64,000 nt of DNA, taken from contig DKZG01000016.1 in NCBI GenBank assembly GCA_002493595.1, positions 32,769 through 96,768 on the forward strand, given 5' to 3'. The notes beneath the pieces are model-generated. The model was not told the origin of the DNA. It was given only the letters and a program-made list of their open reading frames with translations, and did no database searches. A program made the position numbers and the translations under genes. Origin of the DNA: Ruminococcaceae bacterium UBA7080. Lineage in GTDB: Bacteria > Bacillota > Clostridia > Oscillospirales > Acutalibacteraceae. Within the stretch, counting starts at the first letter, position 1. Every line of letters starts with the position of its first letter. Below, in pieces: positions 17,875-26,982 of this stretch.

Positions 17875-17917
17875 ATTTTAATATATAGTGTTACAAAATT
17901 TCAAGCCCCCCCGGGGG
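17875..17917 (-). promoter_or_regulatory. Candidate promoter of the ECF operon with adjacent CCCCCGGGGG palindrome
   Basis: Minus strand: -35 TTGAAA (17904-17899), 18-base spacer, -10 TAAAAT (17880-17875). Directly upstream lies a 10-base GC palindrome (17908-17917) inside a C7G5 run, unusual in this AT-rich region and a possible operator. Confidence 0.5.
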
Positions 17918-17951
17918 ATAAAAAAAGCCCTCTGTCTTTCACAGACAAAGG
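17917..17951 (-). terminator. Terminator of the XRE regulator gene
   Basis: Minus strand: nine-base stem CCTTTGTCT / AGACAGAGG with one G-T pair, followed by a run of seven T after GGGC. Confidence 0.8.
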
Positions 17952-17968
17952 ACGCATTTCATTTATTT

Positions 17969-18220
17969 TTACTCATCTGATTTTCTTATTATTTCACCTA
18001 AATCGGTAAATAATTTTTCTTTATCATTCATATCACACTCATTTGCATATAAGATAAGCGACTTGGCAGAGCAAAAACGCTTTCCGTTTTCTAAATCACT
18101 GTATTCTCTTGCAGATATATCCAGTTTTTCTGCCATCTTTTCTTGTGATAAATTCAGTTCATATCGTTTCTCTCTCAATTCCTTTTTTAAGTATTTTTTT
18201 GCTGTTTCTTTTTCGGACAT
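17969..18220 (-). CDS. Small XRE-family helix-turn-helix regulator
   Basis: 83 residues, almost only a Cro/CI-type helix-turn-helix: LREKRYELNLSQEKMAEKLDIS followed by YSDLENGKRFCSAKSLILYA. I start at ATG 18220 because GAGGTG lies about seven bases upstream; a longer reading frame begins ten codons earlier with no better site. It is followed by its own terminator, so it is separate from the ECF operon. Target genes are unknown. Confidence 0.8.
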   Translation of the reverse strand: MSEKETAKKYLKKELREKRYELNLSQEKMAEKLDISAREYSDLENGKRFCSAKSLILYANECDMNDKEKLFTDLGEIIRKSDE

Positions 18221-18318
18221 TATTTGACACCTCATCCAACGAGTTAACATAATTTTACAAATTCCATGCCCTTAAATCTATGAAATGCGCTTCAACTTAC
18301 ATAGAGATACTAATAAAT

Positions 18319-18356
18319 AAATCCCCCTGCAGTTCAAACTACCGGCAGGGGGATTT
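18319..18356 (-). terminator. Terminator of the small P-loop gene
   Basis: 12-bp stem AAATCCCCCTGC with its exact complement, 14-base loop; on the minus strand a T-rich stretch follows. Confidence 0.75.
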
Positions 18357-18368
18357 AACTAAAATGTA

Positions 18369-18773
18369 TTAATTTACGCTTTGATAAAGCAATTCACGTT
18401 CACAAACATCACAAACTGAAAAATGGAAATTCACTCCTGTTGCATTTGATATCTTGGTCACAACTTCCATAAAATCATAAATATTTGTTTTATTGTTAGA
18501 TATAATCTCATTAGTTGAATCAATAAAAACATCTGTTAAATCATAATCACTTGCACATAAGCCGCTTAAAAAGCCGCAAAGCGTAATTGAACTGTTTATA
18601 CCATAATCCGAAGTGTTGATAAGTCTGATTGATGACGGCAGAGTTAAATTGAGCTTATCACTGCAATCAACAAAAATCACATTGCCTTTGCTGCTTAACG
18701 CTGTTGCTGCTGCGGCCTCGGCAAGAATTCTTGTTTTTCCGATGCCGTTATTTCCTGTAATGTATTCAACCAT
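18369..18773 (-). CDS. Mini P-loop ATPase-like protein of unknown function
   Basis: About 134 residues. It opens with VEYITGNNGIGKTR, a Walker A motif almost at the N-terminus, then VIFVDCSDKL and LTDVFIDSTNE, the latter a possible Walker B strand (hydrophobics then Asp). It is much shorter than normal AAA+, RecA or ParA proteins and lacks any partner domain. A possible CxxC pair, SVCDVCERE, lies near the C-terminus. The start is uncertain: ATG 18773 has only a weak purine site and a TTG seven codons upstream is possible. It has its own terminator. I cannot assign a function. Confidence 0.65.
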   Translation of the reverse strand: MVEYITGNNGIGKTRILAEAAAATALSSKGNVIFVDCSDKLNLTLPSSIRLINTSDYGINSSITLCGFLSGLCASDYDLTDVFIDSTNEIISNNKTNIYDFMEVVTKISNATGVNFHFSVCDVCERELLYQSVN

Positions 18774-19032
18774 AATAATCTCATAACCTTTCAATAATAC
18801 TTACACAATATGCTGTATTGTTATGATAAAACATAAATAATAATTCCCATCAAACAAACAGTAAACATAACGTTAATTATTTTTGAACAAGTATGGATAG
18901 CAAGCAGAAATCCGAAATACATTTTATTGCCATGTTCCGATTTGTGTATTTAATATACTGTATTTTGAATTTATTTATATCTGATTATGTACTATAATTA
19001 TAGATATAAAACACAAAGAGGTTATACATTTT

Positions 19033-21447
19033 ATGAAAATTTATTTATTTGACAGAACTGAAAAAATTATACATTTCAATGATTTAAGTATTCTTGAGCA
19101 TCATAAAATGGTTGAAAAAAGCACAGAACTGCTTATGTCTGAAAATGAGATATTTGTATTTCAGCTTGCACTGCTGTCAGATTCCGATGACACGATTAAC
19201 GAAATAACAACACATGGTAATGCTGATATTGTCTGCATTAACACGGATATGTCAGATAAATACGGTCATTGTAAAAAACAAAAAGTTATGCTGAAGAAAA
19301 ATATAATTCAGCCTCTGTTTTTTACCGTGCAAACAGACAAACTCGGTAAACGGCAGGAAAAATGCAGCATAACCATTCAAACAGAATCAGAGTGCCGCTC
19401 CTTTGATCTTATACTCAACATTATTTCCAGCCCTGTAGCCAATAACGGATATAACGATTTATGGCGCTTGTCACGCATTCATTGGCTGAATTCAAAACTT
19501 TGTATTGATGATCAAATCGTTAAACCTTATATTACACCTTCCATAATTGACGAACGGCTTTCGGTACTCGGAAAAGAAATAGAACTTAACAGCTGTGCTC
19601 TGCCCAAGCAAATCTATTCAAAATTCAACGAAGCAATTGAAATTGAAAACAGTATTCAAAAAGAACTGTTTTCCAAAGATTCTGAATTCTTAATTGACGG
19701 AAAGCCTCTTGAAAACGGGAAGTGCACAAAAAGACTTTTTAACAACCGAATTGAAATACATTCACAATGTGAAAATGAAAGATACTCTGCCGAAGTGGCA
19801 GCCGTATTAAGATATGAAGGACTAATGGAATACTCTGTTTCCATAACACCTAAAACAGATTTCAAGGCCGATGATGTTTCGCTGAATTTTTATATATCCC
19901 CCGAATGTTCATCATTGATGCACGGTTTGGGACACAGAGCATCGAAAGCAACAGACTTAGCTTTCAAGTGGGATAATCAAAAACAGCAGGACAGTATTTT
20001 CATTGGCTGTGTTAACTGCGGCATGCGGGTTAAATTCAAAGCTGAGAACTATATCAGACCCCTTATAAACATTTTCTACAAGAACCTGCCGCTTAATGTT
20101 CCGACAACAACCTGGGATAACAGCAAAAAAGGTAAAATTGAGGTTAAAGCTGAAAATGAACGCTGTACAAGACTTTCCGCCTCTACCGGAGAATTCAGTT
20201 TTAAAGAAAATGAAACCAGACATTTTAATTTTGAAATACATATCACTCCGCTTAAACCTATTGATTATAAAAAAGCTTTTTCAATCAGATACTGTCATAA
20301 TAACAAGCTTAAAAATGAAATCAAAGAAATTGATACAGCGAAGAAAAACGGTCTTACCCATGTTATTTTTCACCAGGGCAATATGATTATGCCATTTATC
20401 AATTATCCGTTTTATGAGGTCGACAGGCTTAAAAATGCCGCACACTATGCCAAGGAGCGCGGTATAGGCATTAAACTTTATTATACCGAGCGCGAGCACA
20501 GCAATCACATGGCAGAAACCTTTGTTTATAAGGCTCTCGGTGATGAAATCATTTTAAGAAAAAAAGGAATCAGTCATTCCTGGCAAAAAGAAAAGCCGCA
20601 ATGGCTTATTGATAATTTCGGTGAAGATATTATTCCGGGCTGGTTTGTTAAATACAAGCATGGCAAATATAAAAATGACCACGACATATCCTTTATCGTA
20701 AAACCCGATACACGCCTTGATAACTATTATATTGAAGGACTTAACTGGCTTGTTGATAATATAGGTATTAAGGGAATTTATATTGATGACACATCACTTG
20801 ACAGAACTACACTTGAAAGAGCAAAAAAGGTTCTTGCAAAAACAGACGGACTGATTGATATGCACATGTGGAATCACGAGGAGGTACGTGCCGGCGATGT
20901 GAGCTGTATGAACCTTTATACCGAAATAATGCCTTTTCTTGACAGTGTTTGGCTTGGCGAGGGCTTCTTTTATAAAAAATATTCACCTGAATATATGATG
21001 GCAGAGGTCAGCGGTATACCATACGGTCTAACCGGTCAGATGCTTGAAGGCGGAGGCGATTTATACCTTGGCATGCTCTATGCTATGAATAACCGTTTCG
21101 GCTGGCACTATAAAAATGCAGTAGAAATGTATCATATCTGGGATGAATTCGAAATTCACAAGAGCAAAATGCTCGGCTACTGGCATAGTCAAAACCCGGT
21201 AAAAACAGACAATAACAGTGTACTGTCAACCGTTTATTTAAAGAACAGCGAAGCATTGGTCTGCTTATATAACTTTTCGGAGAAGGCAGAAAAGTTTAAT
21301 GTTCTTTTTAATAAAAAACTGCTTGGATTCCGCATACAAGGCGCTGAGGAAATACGTTTCGGCAAAAAAGGACGTAAAATAAAAGATATAACAAAACGCT
21401 TAAAACTCGGAAAAAGAAAGGGCATCATTATAAAAGTTAAGGCTTAA
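19033..21447 (+). CDS. GH123-like/DUF6067 glycoside hydrolase family protein
   Basis: 804 residues without signal peptide, so probably cytoplasmic. The N-terminal half (about 1-390) is beta-rich and the C-terminal half looks like a TIM barrel, with GIKLYYTEREHSNH, GIKGIYIDDTSLDRTTL and the carbohydrate-active end AEVSGIPYGLTGQMLEGGG. The strand-end IYIDDTSLDR and overall plan match the DUF6067 (GH123-like) group; GH123 enzymes are beta-N-acetylgalactosaminidases. I have not verified catalytic residues. It is the first gene of a four-gene unit with a GH89 enzyme 20 bases downstream, consistent with degradation of N-acetylhexosamine-containing glycans. A TATAAT at 18993 is the likely -10; AGAGG lies 11 bases before the ATG. 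Confidence 0.72.
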   Translation: MKIYLFDRTEKIIHFNDLSILEHHKMVEKSTELLMSENEIFVFQLALLSDSDDTINEITTHGNADIVCINTDMSDKYGHCKKQKVMLKKNIIQPLFFTVQTDKLGKRQEKCSITIQTESECRSFDLILNIISSPVANNGYNDLWRLSRIHWLNSKLCIDDQIVKPYITPSIIDERLSVLGKEIELNSCALPKQIYSKFNEAIEIENSIQKELFSKDSEFLIDGKPLENGKCTKRLFNNRIEIHSQCENERYSAEVAAVLRYEGLMEYSVSITPKTDFKADDVSLNFYISPECSSLMHGLGHRASKATDLAFKWDNQKQQDSIFIGCVNCGMRVKFKAENYIRPLINIFYKNLPLNVPTTTWDNSKKGKIEVKAENERCTRLSASTGEFSFKENETRHFNFEIHITPLKPIDYKKAFSIRYCHNNKLKNEIKEIDTAKKNGLTHVIFHQGNMIMPFINYPFYEVDRLKNAAHYAKERGIGIKLYYTEREHSNHMAETFVYKALGDEIILRKKGISHSWQKEKPQWLIDNFGEDIIPGWFVKYKHGKYKNDHDISFIVKPDTRLDNYYIEGLNWLVDNIGIKGIYIDDTSLDRTTLERAKKVLAKTDGLIDMHMWNHEEVRAGDVSCMNLYTEIMPFLDSVWLGEGFFYKKYSPEYMMAEVSGIPYGLTGQMLEGGGDLYLGMLYAMNNRFGWHYKNAVEMYHIWDEFEIHKSKMLGYWHSQNPVKTDNNSVLSTVYLKNSEALVCLYNFSEKAEKFNVLFNKKLLGFRIQGAEEIRFGKKGRKIKDITKRLKLGKRKGIIIKVKA

Positions 21448-21466
21448 CTTTTATAATATAAACAGT

Positions 21467-23584
21467 ATGGATAAGGTTATAAACGATTTTCTTCACAGAA
21501 ATTTAGGCGGCTATGCAAACAGCTTTAATATTAAAATCACAGGCGAAAATAAAGAGCGCTTTGTTATAACTGCCGAAAACGGTATCATAAACGTTAATGC
21601 AAGCAATTATATCATGGCGTTTCACGGGATTTACTGCTATTTAAAAAAGTATTGCAATGTTCAGCTTTCTTGGTGCGGCAACAGAAATATTGTCATAGAT
21701 AAGCTCACTATGTTCAGCGGAGAATATTCAAAATCGGTTTTGCAAAAATTCAGGGTATATATGAATTACTGTACGCTGGATTATTCCATGTGCTGGTGGA
21801 ATTTTGAACGCTGGGAAAAAGAAATCGATTTTATGGCGATGAACGGTATTAATATGCCCCTTGCCGTTATAGGCAGCGAAGCAATACTGTATGAAACCTT
21901 AATCGATTTCGGATTCACAAAGGAAGAAGCACTCAGCTCAATATCAGGCCCGGCATTCTGGGCCTGGCAGCTTATGACGAACATCACAGGTTATCTTCCG
22001 CCTCCAAGTGAAAAATACATATATGAGCGCCTGTCACTTGGAAAGAAAATACTGAAAAGATATATAGAATTCGGTATGTATCCCATTCAACAGGGTTTTT
22101 CAGGTCACGTACCTGTGCTGCTGAAAAAGAAATGCAATGTAAAGGTATACATGCAAAAAGGCTGGAATGGATTTGCAAAAACAGCACAGCTCAATCCGTT
22201 GGATCCGTTTTTCAAAGTTTTCGGACTTGCTTATCTTAATAAACTAAAAAAATTAATGGGTTTTCATCATTACGTTGCCTGCGACCCTTTTCATGAGGGC
22301 ACACCGCCTAAAAAAGGCAAAAAATATCTAAACGCTGTGGGCAAAGCCATCAGCAGTCTTTATACTGAATTTGACAGTAAATCCGTGTGGGTCATGCAGG
22401 CTTGGTCGATGAGAAAGGATATTGTTAATGCCGTGAGCAAGGATAAGCTTTTGCTGCTTGACCTTAATTCTCAAAAAACCGCTGAAAATGATAATATGTG
22501 GGGCTATCCCGTAGTTGCCGGAATGCTGCATAACTTTGGCGGCAAAAATGCAATGCAGGGAAAGCTGAAACAGCATTGCAGCAACAATTATGCTATTCTC
22601 AAGCAAAACGGAGCTAATGTTGTCGGCAGCGGACTATTTATGGAGGGCATTGAGCAAAACCCGGTTGTTTATGACCTTCAGTTTGAATTACTTTGCACGG
22701 ACAAAAAAATTGATTTTGACTTATGGATAAAAAACTACATACAAAGGAGATACGGTAAATACAATAAACACATTGCAGCTGCATGGGATTTAATGATTCA
22801 TAGCTGCTATAAGGATTTTGGCTATGAAGAAAATGCTGTCGGTTCTGCCATAGCATCACGGCCACAGTTAATTCCATACTCTACAGGACCATGCTGCCGG
22901 GCAAAAGTATTTTACGATGAAAAGATATTTGAACAGGCAGCCAAGGAATTTGTACTGGCATCCGACGATTTCAAATACTCTGACGGTTACCAATATGACT
23001 TATGCGATATAATCAGGCAGATGCTGAGCAACAGATTTTATACGAACCAGCTTGATTTTGCAGCAGCGTTTAAAAGAAAAGATATTAACAGACTCGAAAA
23101 AATATCAGAAAATCAGCTTCAATTATTACTTGATACAGATAGTATTACGTCCTGCAGAAGTGAGATGTGCTTATCAAGATGGATAAATGACGCACTGAAC
23201 CTCGCATCGGACGATGCGGAAAAAAGATATTTTAACCTTAATGCAAGAGCACTTATAACCTTGTGGGGTGACATAAACAGTGATAATTATTTATTATACG
23301 ACTACAGCTGGAGAGAGTGGAGCGGTTTAATAAAGGACTATTATTATGTGCGCTGGAATATGTTTTATAAAGAAGTGATGACTTGTTTAAAAAGCGGGAA
23401 ACACTTTAAAGACAAACAATTTAATACTTATGGTATTAGAACAAAACATTTAAAATATAGATTCGGCAAACAGCTTGGTGAATTTGAGCATCTTTGGTGT
23501 AATAAATATGAAGAGTTTGAAGCACCCGCAGACAGGGATGCAATACCCTTGGCAAAAGCCCTGTTTGCGCGCTATAATAACTAA
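21467..23584 (+). CDS. Alpha-N-acetylglucosaminidase, GH89 (NAGLU family)
   Basis: 705 residues, close to the catalytic part of human NAGLU. The three NAGLU domains are present in order: small alpha/beta N-domain, TIM barrel (WWNFERWEKEIDFMAMNGINMPLA) and an all-alpha C-domain. The catalytic pair aligns with human Glu316 and Glu446 as Glu277 in DPFHEG and Glu393 in GLFMEGIEQNPVVYDL. GH89 enzymes release alpha-linked GlcNAc from heparan sulfate or alpha-1,4-GlcNAc-capped mucin glycans. There is no signal peptide, so it acts on imported oligosaccharides. It starts 19 bases after the GH123-like gene and ends 18 bases before the phosphoesterase. Confidence 0.92.
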   Translation: MDKVINDFLHRNLGGYANSFNIKITGENKERFVITAENGIINVNASNYIMAFHGIYCYLKKYCNVQLSWCGNRNIVIDKLTMFSGEYSKSVLQKFRVYMNYCTLDYSMCWWNFERWEKEIDFMAMNGINMPLAVIGSEAILYETLIDFGFTKEEALSSISGPAFWAWQLMTNITGYLPPPSEKYIYERLSLGKKILKRYIEFGMYPIQQGFSGHVPVLLKKKCNVKVYMQKGWNGFAKTAQLNPLDPFFKVFGLAYLNKLKKLMGFHHYVACDPFHEGTPPKKGKKYLNAVGKAISSLYTEFDSKSVWVMQAWSMRKDIVNAVSKDKLLLLDLNSQKTAENDNMWGYPVVAGMLHNFGGKNAMQGKLKQHCSNNYAILKQNGANVVGSGLFMEGIEQNPVVYDLQFELLCTDKKIDFDLWIKNYIQRRYGKYNKHIAAAWDLMIHSCYKDFGYEENAVGSAIASRPQLIPYSTGPCCRAKVFYDEKIFEQAAKEFVLASDDFKYSDGYQYDLCDIIRQMLSNRFYTNQLDFAAAFKRKDINRLEKISENQLQLLLDTDSITSCRSEMCLSRWINDALNLASDDAEKRYFNLNARALITLWGDINSDNYLLYDYSWREWSGLIKDYYYVRWNMFYKEVMTCLKSGKHFKDKQFNTYGIRTKHLKYRFGKQLGEFEHLWCNKYEEFEAPADRDAIPLAKALFARYNN

Positions 23585-23602
23585 CAAAGAAAGGATATAA
23601 TT

Positions 23603-25105
23603 ATGAAAAAAAAGCATATTAAAATAATGGCTTCAGCCGTTGCAGCATTAGGTGTAATAGGTATAGCTGCTGCAATACATTTCGGATATGCCAAAACCAC
23701 ACAGGAAAAATCAACCTTTGAAATTGAAACAGGCAATAAACCTTTAAAAGTAGCAATCATAAGTGATTTGCAGCTGCCTGATACTATAGACAAAAACACA
23801 CACCAATATGAATCATTTGAAAAGACTTTAACAATGCTGAATCATAAAGGCATGGATGCCCTGATTATCGGCGGAGATTTCACAAACGTAGCAACAAAAA
23901 ACGCTTGGGGTACATATAAGGAAATCTATGATAAGGTTATGTCTAATTCCAAAAAGCCGATTTCGCTTTACATTATGGGTAATCACGATCACTGGCTGCC
24001 CGATTTCTTCAGTAATTTTGAAATACCTTCTCCTGCAAGTCTTCAAAAACGTTTCACAAAATATACGGATGAATATCCATACAGTCACAAGGTTATTAAC
24101 GGCTATCACTTCATTTGCTGGAGTTCGTCCAACGGGTCATACGACAAATCTTATACAAATGAAAAATGGATAAGAGGCGAAATTGAAAAAGCCTTAAAAG
24201 ACAATGCAGACAAACCGATTTTTGTTATTACCCATATCAATCCTACGGACACGGTTTACGGCTCGGATGAATGGGGAAACAAAGATATAACCGATATACT
24301 CAAGGATTACAAGCAGGTTATTTCCATATCGGGCCATTCACATTACTCCATACTTGACGAACGCTCAATCTGGCAAGACAGCTTTACTGCATTCTCGACT
24401 CAAAGTCTCGATTATATCGAACTTGAAAGCGGAAAATTTAACGGAAGCATACCAAAAGATGCTTACGGAAACACAATAGCCGAGCAGGTTCCTGCCTGTC
24501 TTTATATGGAAATTGAAAATGATAAGGTAACTATAAATCGACTTGAAGCCAATACCGGAAAAGTGCTCAAAGACCCATGGGTAATTGATGCACCCTTTGG
24601 AAGTAAGGAAAGCCTTTCAAAATATTCAGACAGCAGAAAGGATAAAAACCGTCCCCCCGCCATGGACGAAAATTTGAAGGCTGCCATCAGCAGCATTCAG
24701 GATATAAACGGTAACGAACAAAAAATGATTTCATTTCCGGCCGGAAGCGATGATGATTTTGTTCATTCCTATCGTCTCGAATTTCTTGATGCACAGAAAA
24801 AAGTTTTAGAATTTGAAGAAATAGATTACGATAATCATATTGTACATTATGATGACAAAGGAAACAAAATCAGCTTTGACAGCAAAAGCTACAAAAACGG
24901 CAATTCAAAAAACATCAAGCAGGTGCTCTATTTCAGTGATTATGTCTTAGGTCTTGATAATATGTCCGACACAGTTCAGTTAAGACTTCCGGCAACAATC
25001 CCCGATAACACAGAGTATGTCGCGATAACAGCAATTGACTCATGGTCAGCCGAAAGCAACCGTGTAATTTGCAAAATAAATAAAGCAGGAGAATACAGAA
25101 AATGA
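23603..25105 (+). CDS. Membrane-anchored or secreted calcineurin-like metallophosphoesterase
   Basis: 500 residues. Residues about 5-27 form an N-terminal hydrophobic segment with a basic start (MKKKHIK), a signal peptide or anchor. The binuclear metal site is complete: ISDLQLP (DxQ in place of the usual DxH), LIIGGDFTN, YIMGNHDHW, VITHINP and ISGHSHY. A further domain of about 150 residues follows (after about residue 320) and looks beta-rich. The extracellular substrate is unknown; removal of phosphate from glycans or phospholipid head groups fits the neighbours. Its stop overlaps the GH16 gene start (ATGA), so the two are coupled. Confidence 0.85.
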   Translation: MKKKHIKIMASAVAALGVIGIAAAIHFGYAKTTQEKSTFEIETGNKPLKVAIISDLQLPDTIDKNTHQYESFEKTLTMLNHKGMDALIIGGDFTNVATKNAWGTYKEIYDKVMSNSKKPISLYIMGNHDHWLPDFFSNFEIPSPASLQKRFTKYTDEYPYSHKVINGYHFICWSSSNGSYDKSYTNEKWIRGEIEKALKDNADKPIFVITHINPTDTVYGSDEWGNKDITDILKDYKQVISISGHSHYSILDERSIWQDSFTAFSTQSLDYIELESGKFNGSIPKDAYGNTIAEQVPACLYMEIENDKVTINRLEANTGKVLKDPWVIDAPFGSKESLSKYSDSRKDKNRPPAMDENLKAAISSIQDINGNEQKMISFPAGSDDDFVHSYRLEFLDAQKKVLEFEEIDYDNHIVHYDDKGNKISFDSKSYKNGNSKNIKQVLYFSDYVLGLDNMSDTVQLRLPATIPDNTEYVAITAIDSWSAESNRVICKINKAGEYRK

Positions 25106-26142
25106 AAAAATATATTTGTTTATTATTAGCAGGTGCAATGGCATTAAGCGTATTATGCTTATCAGGCTGCACAAAAAAGCAGGACGAAAGCTGGAAAAAT
25201 AAGGGATACGACTTATCTGTGCCGACACTGAACGAGGATGGATGGTACCTCGTTTTTGAGGATGAATTCGATGGCAAAGAACTGAATGAAGGTATAAAAT
25301 TTGGCGAAAAATATAAGGGGAATCAAGAAATATGGACGACATCGCCTCATGCAATACGCTGGGAAAGTCAAAATAAAAAGAAACCTGAGCAAGCATGCTG
25401 GTGGTGCCCCGAAATGGTCGAAATTAAGGACTCCAATGCCATTATTCACTCACGATACGAAGAAAATCACAGCTGCAGCGGAGACTGTCCGCAAAAGGGC
25501 AGATTTACATCCGGAATCGAAACCAGACTCATTAAGGGCGATAATAACGACAATAAGGGAACAGCTGATGAAATGCTGTTTTCACAGGCCTTCGGCTATT
25601 TTGAGGTCAAGGTTAAAATACCAGATTCCGACGGGCTCTGGTCAGCATTCTGGCTTCAGTCCTCGAATATGCGCAAAGTAGGCAATGAGGGTCAGGACGG
25701 AACGGAAATAGATGTATATGAAAGTGCTTTCAGACGCAGCAAAAATTCACAGATGGGTCACGCACTCTTATGGGACGGATATGGAAAAAGTGCAAAAAGC
25801 TCGGCTTATATCGGCAAACTAGAACAAGATTTATATGATGGATACCATACTTATGCACTGAAATGGACTCCCGAATACTATGTTTTTTATATAGATGGAA
25901 AAGCCACTTGGGCAAGCAGCGACGGTGAGGTTTCAAAGGTTAAAGAATTCCTGCGCCTCACAGTTGAAATTGACGCCGGTGACGGCTGGGGTCCGCATGC
26001 ACAAAAGATTGGTCAATTCAGCCATAACAATGATGATAACGATGACTTTATGATTGACTATGTCAAGGTATGGCAAAACGAAAACTACGAGCAATTTATA
26101 AAAGAAGACAATGAATTTGAAGGCTCTGTTGACTTATCATAA
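25102..26142 (+). CDS. GH16-family surface lipoprotein (beta-glycan endo-hydrolase)
   Basis: 346 residues. A lipoprotein signal with lipobox LSGC (Cys about residue 23) anchors it outside the cell. The GH16 jelly-roll follows, with YLVFEDEFDGKELNE at the start, FGYFEVKVKIPDSDGLWSAFWL, and the catalytic motif E-I-D-V-Y-E with nucleophile Glu202, Asp204 and acid/base Glu207. GH16 members cut beta-glucans, galactans, or poly-LacNAc of mucins. Given the GH89 and GH123-like neighbours, an endo-acting enzyme on host O-glycans is an attractive guess, but laminarin-type activity is equally allowed by the motif. It is last in the unit and followed by a terminator. Confidence 0.9.
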   Translation: MKKYICLLLAGAMALSVLCLSGCTKKQDESWKNKGYDLSVPTLNEDGWYLVFEDEFDGKELNEGIKFGEKYKGNQEIWTTSPHAIRWESQNKKKPEQACWWCPEMVEIKDSNAIIHSRYEENHSCSGDCPQKGRFTSGIETRLIKGDNNDNKGTADEMLFSQAFGYFEVKVKIPDSDGLWSAFWLQSSNMRKVGNEGQDGTEIDVYESAFRRSKNSQMGHALLWDGYGKSAKSSAYIGKLEQDLYDGYHTYALKWTPEYYVFYIDGKATWASSDGEVSKVKEFLRLTVEIDAGDGWGPHAQKIGQFSHNNDDNDDFMIDYVKVWQNENYEQFIKEDNEFEGSVDLS

Positions 26143-26153
26143 TTAAACTCATA

Positions 26154-26190
26154 AAAAAATCCCTGTTGAAACACCAACAGGGATTTTTAT
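26154..26190. terminator. Bidirectional terminator after the glycan operon
   Basis: Stem AAAAATCCCTGTTG with its complement and a six-base loop, flanked by A-run and T-run. It separates the glycan operon from the convergent LOG gene. Confidence 0.87.
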
Positions 26191-26209
26191 TTAACAACAA
26201 TTTAATTTT

Positions 26210-26791
26210 TTATCCGTCCTTTAATTGACTTACAGTAAAATCAATCTGTATATCAGCCTGAAGATAATCAATCATAGACTGCAAATCATTGAAAACACTG
26301 TAAAGCAGTTTGCAGTTTTCTTTAACAAAGCGTTCATCGGTTGAATGCTCCAACATCAATTCAAGTGCATTATAATATCCGTCAATATTATAAATAGCAA
26401 TCGGCTTTTTATGCCTTGCAAGCTGCTTTAACGTAAGAACCTCAAACAGCTCCTCAAACGTACCTATACCACCCGGAACAATAATAAATGCATCGGCAAG
26501 TTCTTCCATTTTTGCCTTTCTTTGATGCATGGTTTCAGTATAAATAAGAGTATCACAATCATCATAAATAAGCTCAATATCTGCTTCCTTAAAAAATTCG
26601 GGTATTATTCCGGTTATGGAAGCTTTGCCCTTTTTAAATCCTCTTGCCGCAGCACCCATCAATCCCTGACCGCCTGCTCCGAAAACAAGAGCATGGCCCG
26701 CATTTGCAAGACTTTCGCCCATTTGCTCAACGGCATCTATATATTTGCTGTCAATTTCACTGCTTGCAGCACCGAATACACATATATTCAT
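26210..26791 (-). CDS. LOG-family protein (cytokinin riboside 5'-monophosphate phosphoribohydrolase-like)
   Basis: 193 residues with the LOG Rossmann-like fold. Diagnostic motifs are FGAGGQGLMGAAARG, the MHQRKAKM region and PGGIGTFEELFEVLT, which carries the GGxGT phosphate-binding loop and catalytic Glu. LOG enzymes cleave AMP-type nucleotides to free base and ribose 5-phosphate. In gut bacteria the role is probably nucleotide salvage or hydrolysis. AAGGAG precedes the ATG. The gene is divergent from ymdB and has its own promoter. Confidence 0.9.
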   Translation of the reverse strand: MNICVFGAASSEIDSKYIDAVEQMGESLANAGHALVFGAGGQGLMGAAARGFKKGKASITGIIPEFFKEADIELIYDDCDTLIYTETMHQRKAKMEELADAFIIVPGGIGTFEELFEVLTLKQLARHKKPIAIYNIDGYYNALELMLEHSTDERFVKENCKLLYSVFNDLQSMIDYLQADIQIDFTVSQLKDG

Positions 26792-26836
26792 AAAATCTCC
26801 TTATAATAAAACCAATAAAAATGGATACATAAAATT

Positions 26837-26866
26837 ATTATAATAACAATATATGATTAATTACAA
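26837..26866 (-). promoter_or_regulatory. Promoter of the LOG gene
   Basis: Minus strand: -35 TTGTAA, 18-base spacer, -10 TATAAT, about 45 bases before the ATG. Confidence 0.5.
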
Positions 26867-26914
26867 TAATTATTACTTATAATTTTAACACAGTGTGAAT
26901 TTTGTGTCAATTTC

Positions 26915-26943
26915 TTGTTTTTGCTTGCAATATATAGTATAAT
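26915..26943 (+). promoter_or_regulatory. Promoter of the ymdB unit
   Basis: -35 TTGTTT, 17-base spacer, -10 TATAAT; 39 bases before the TTG start of ymdB. Confidence 0.6.
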
Positions 26944-26982
26944 TATTTGAAAATATTTTGTTAATATAGAAATGGTGTAAAT

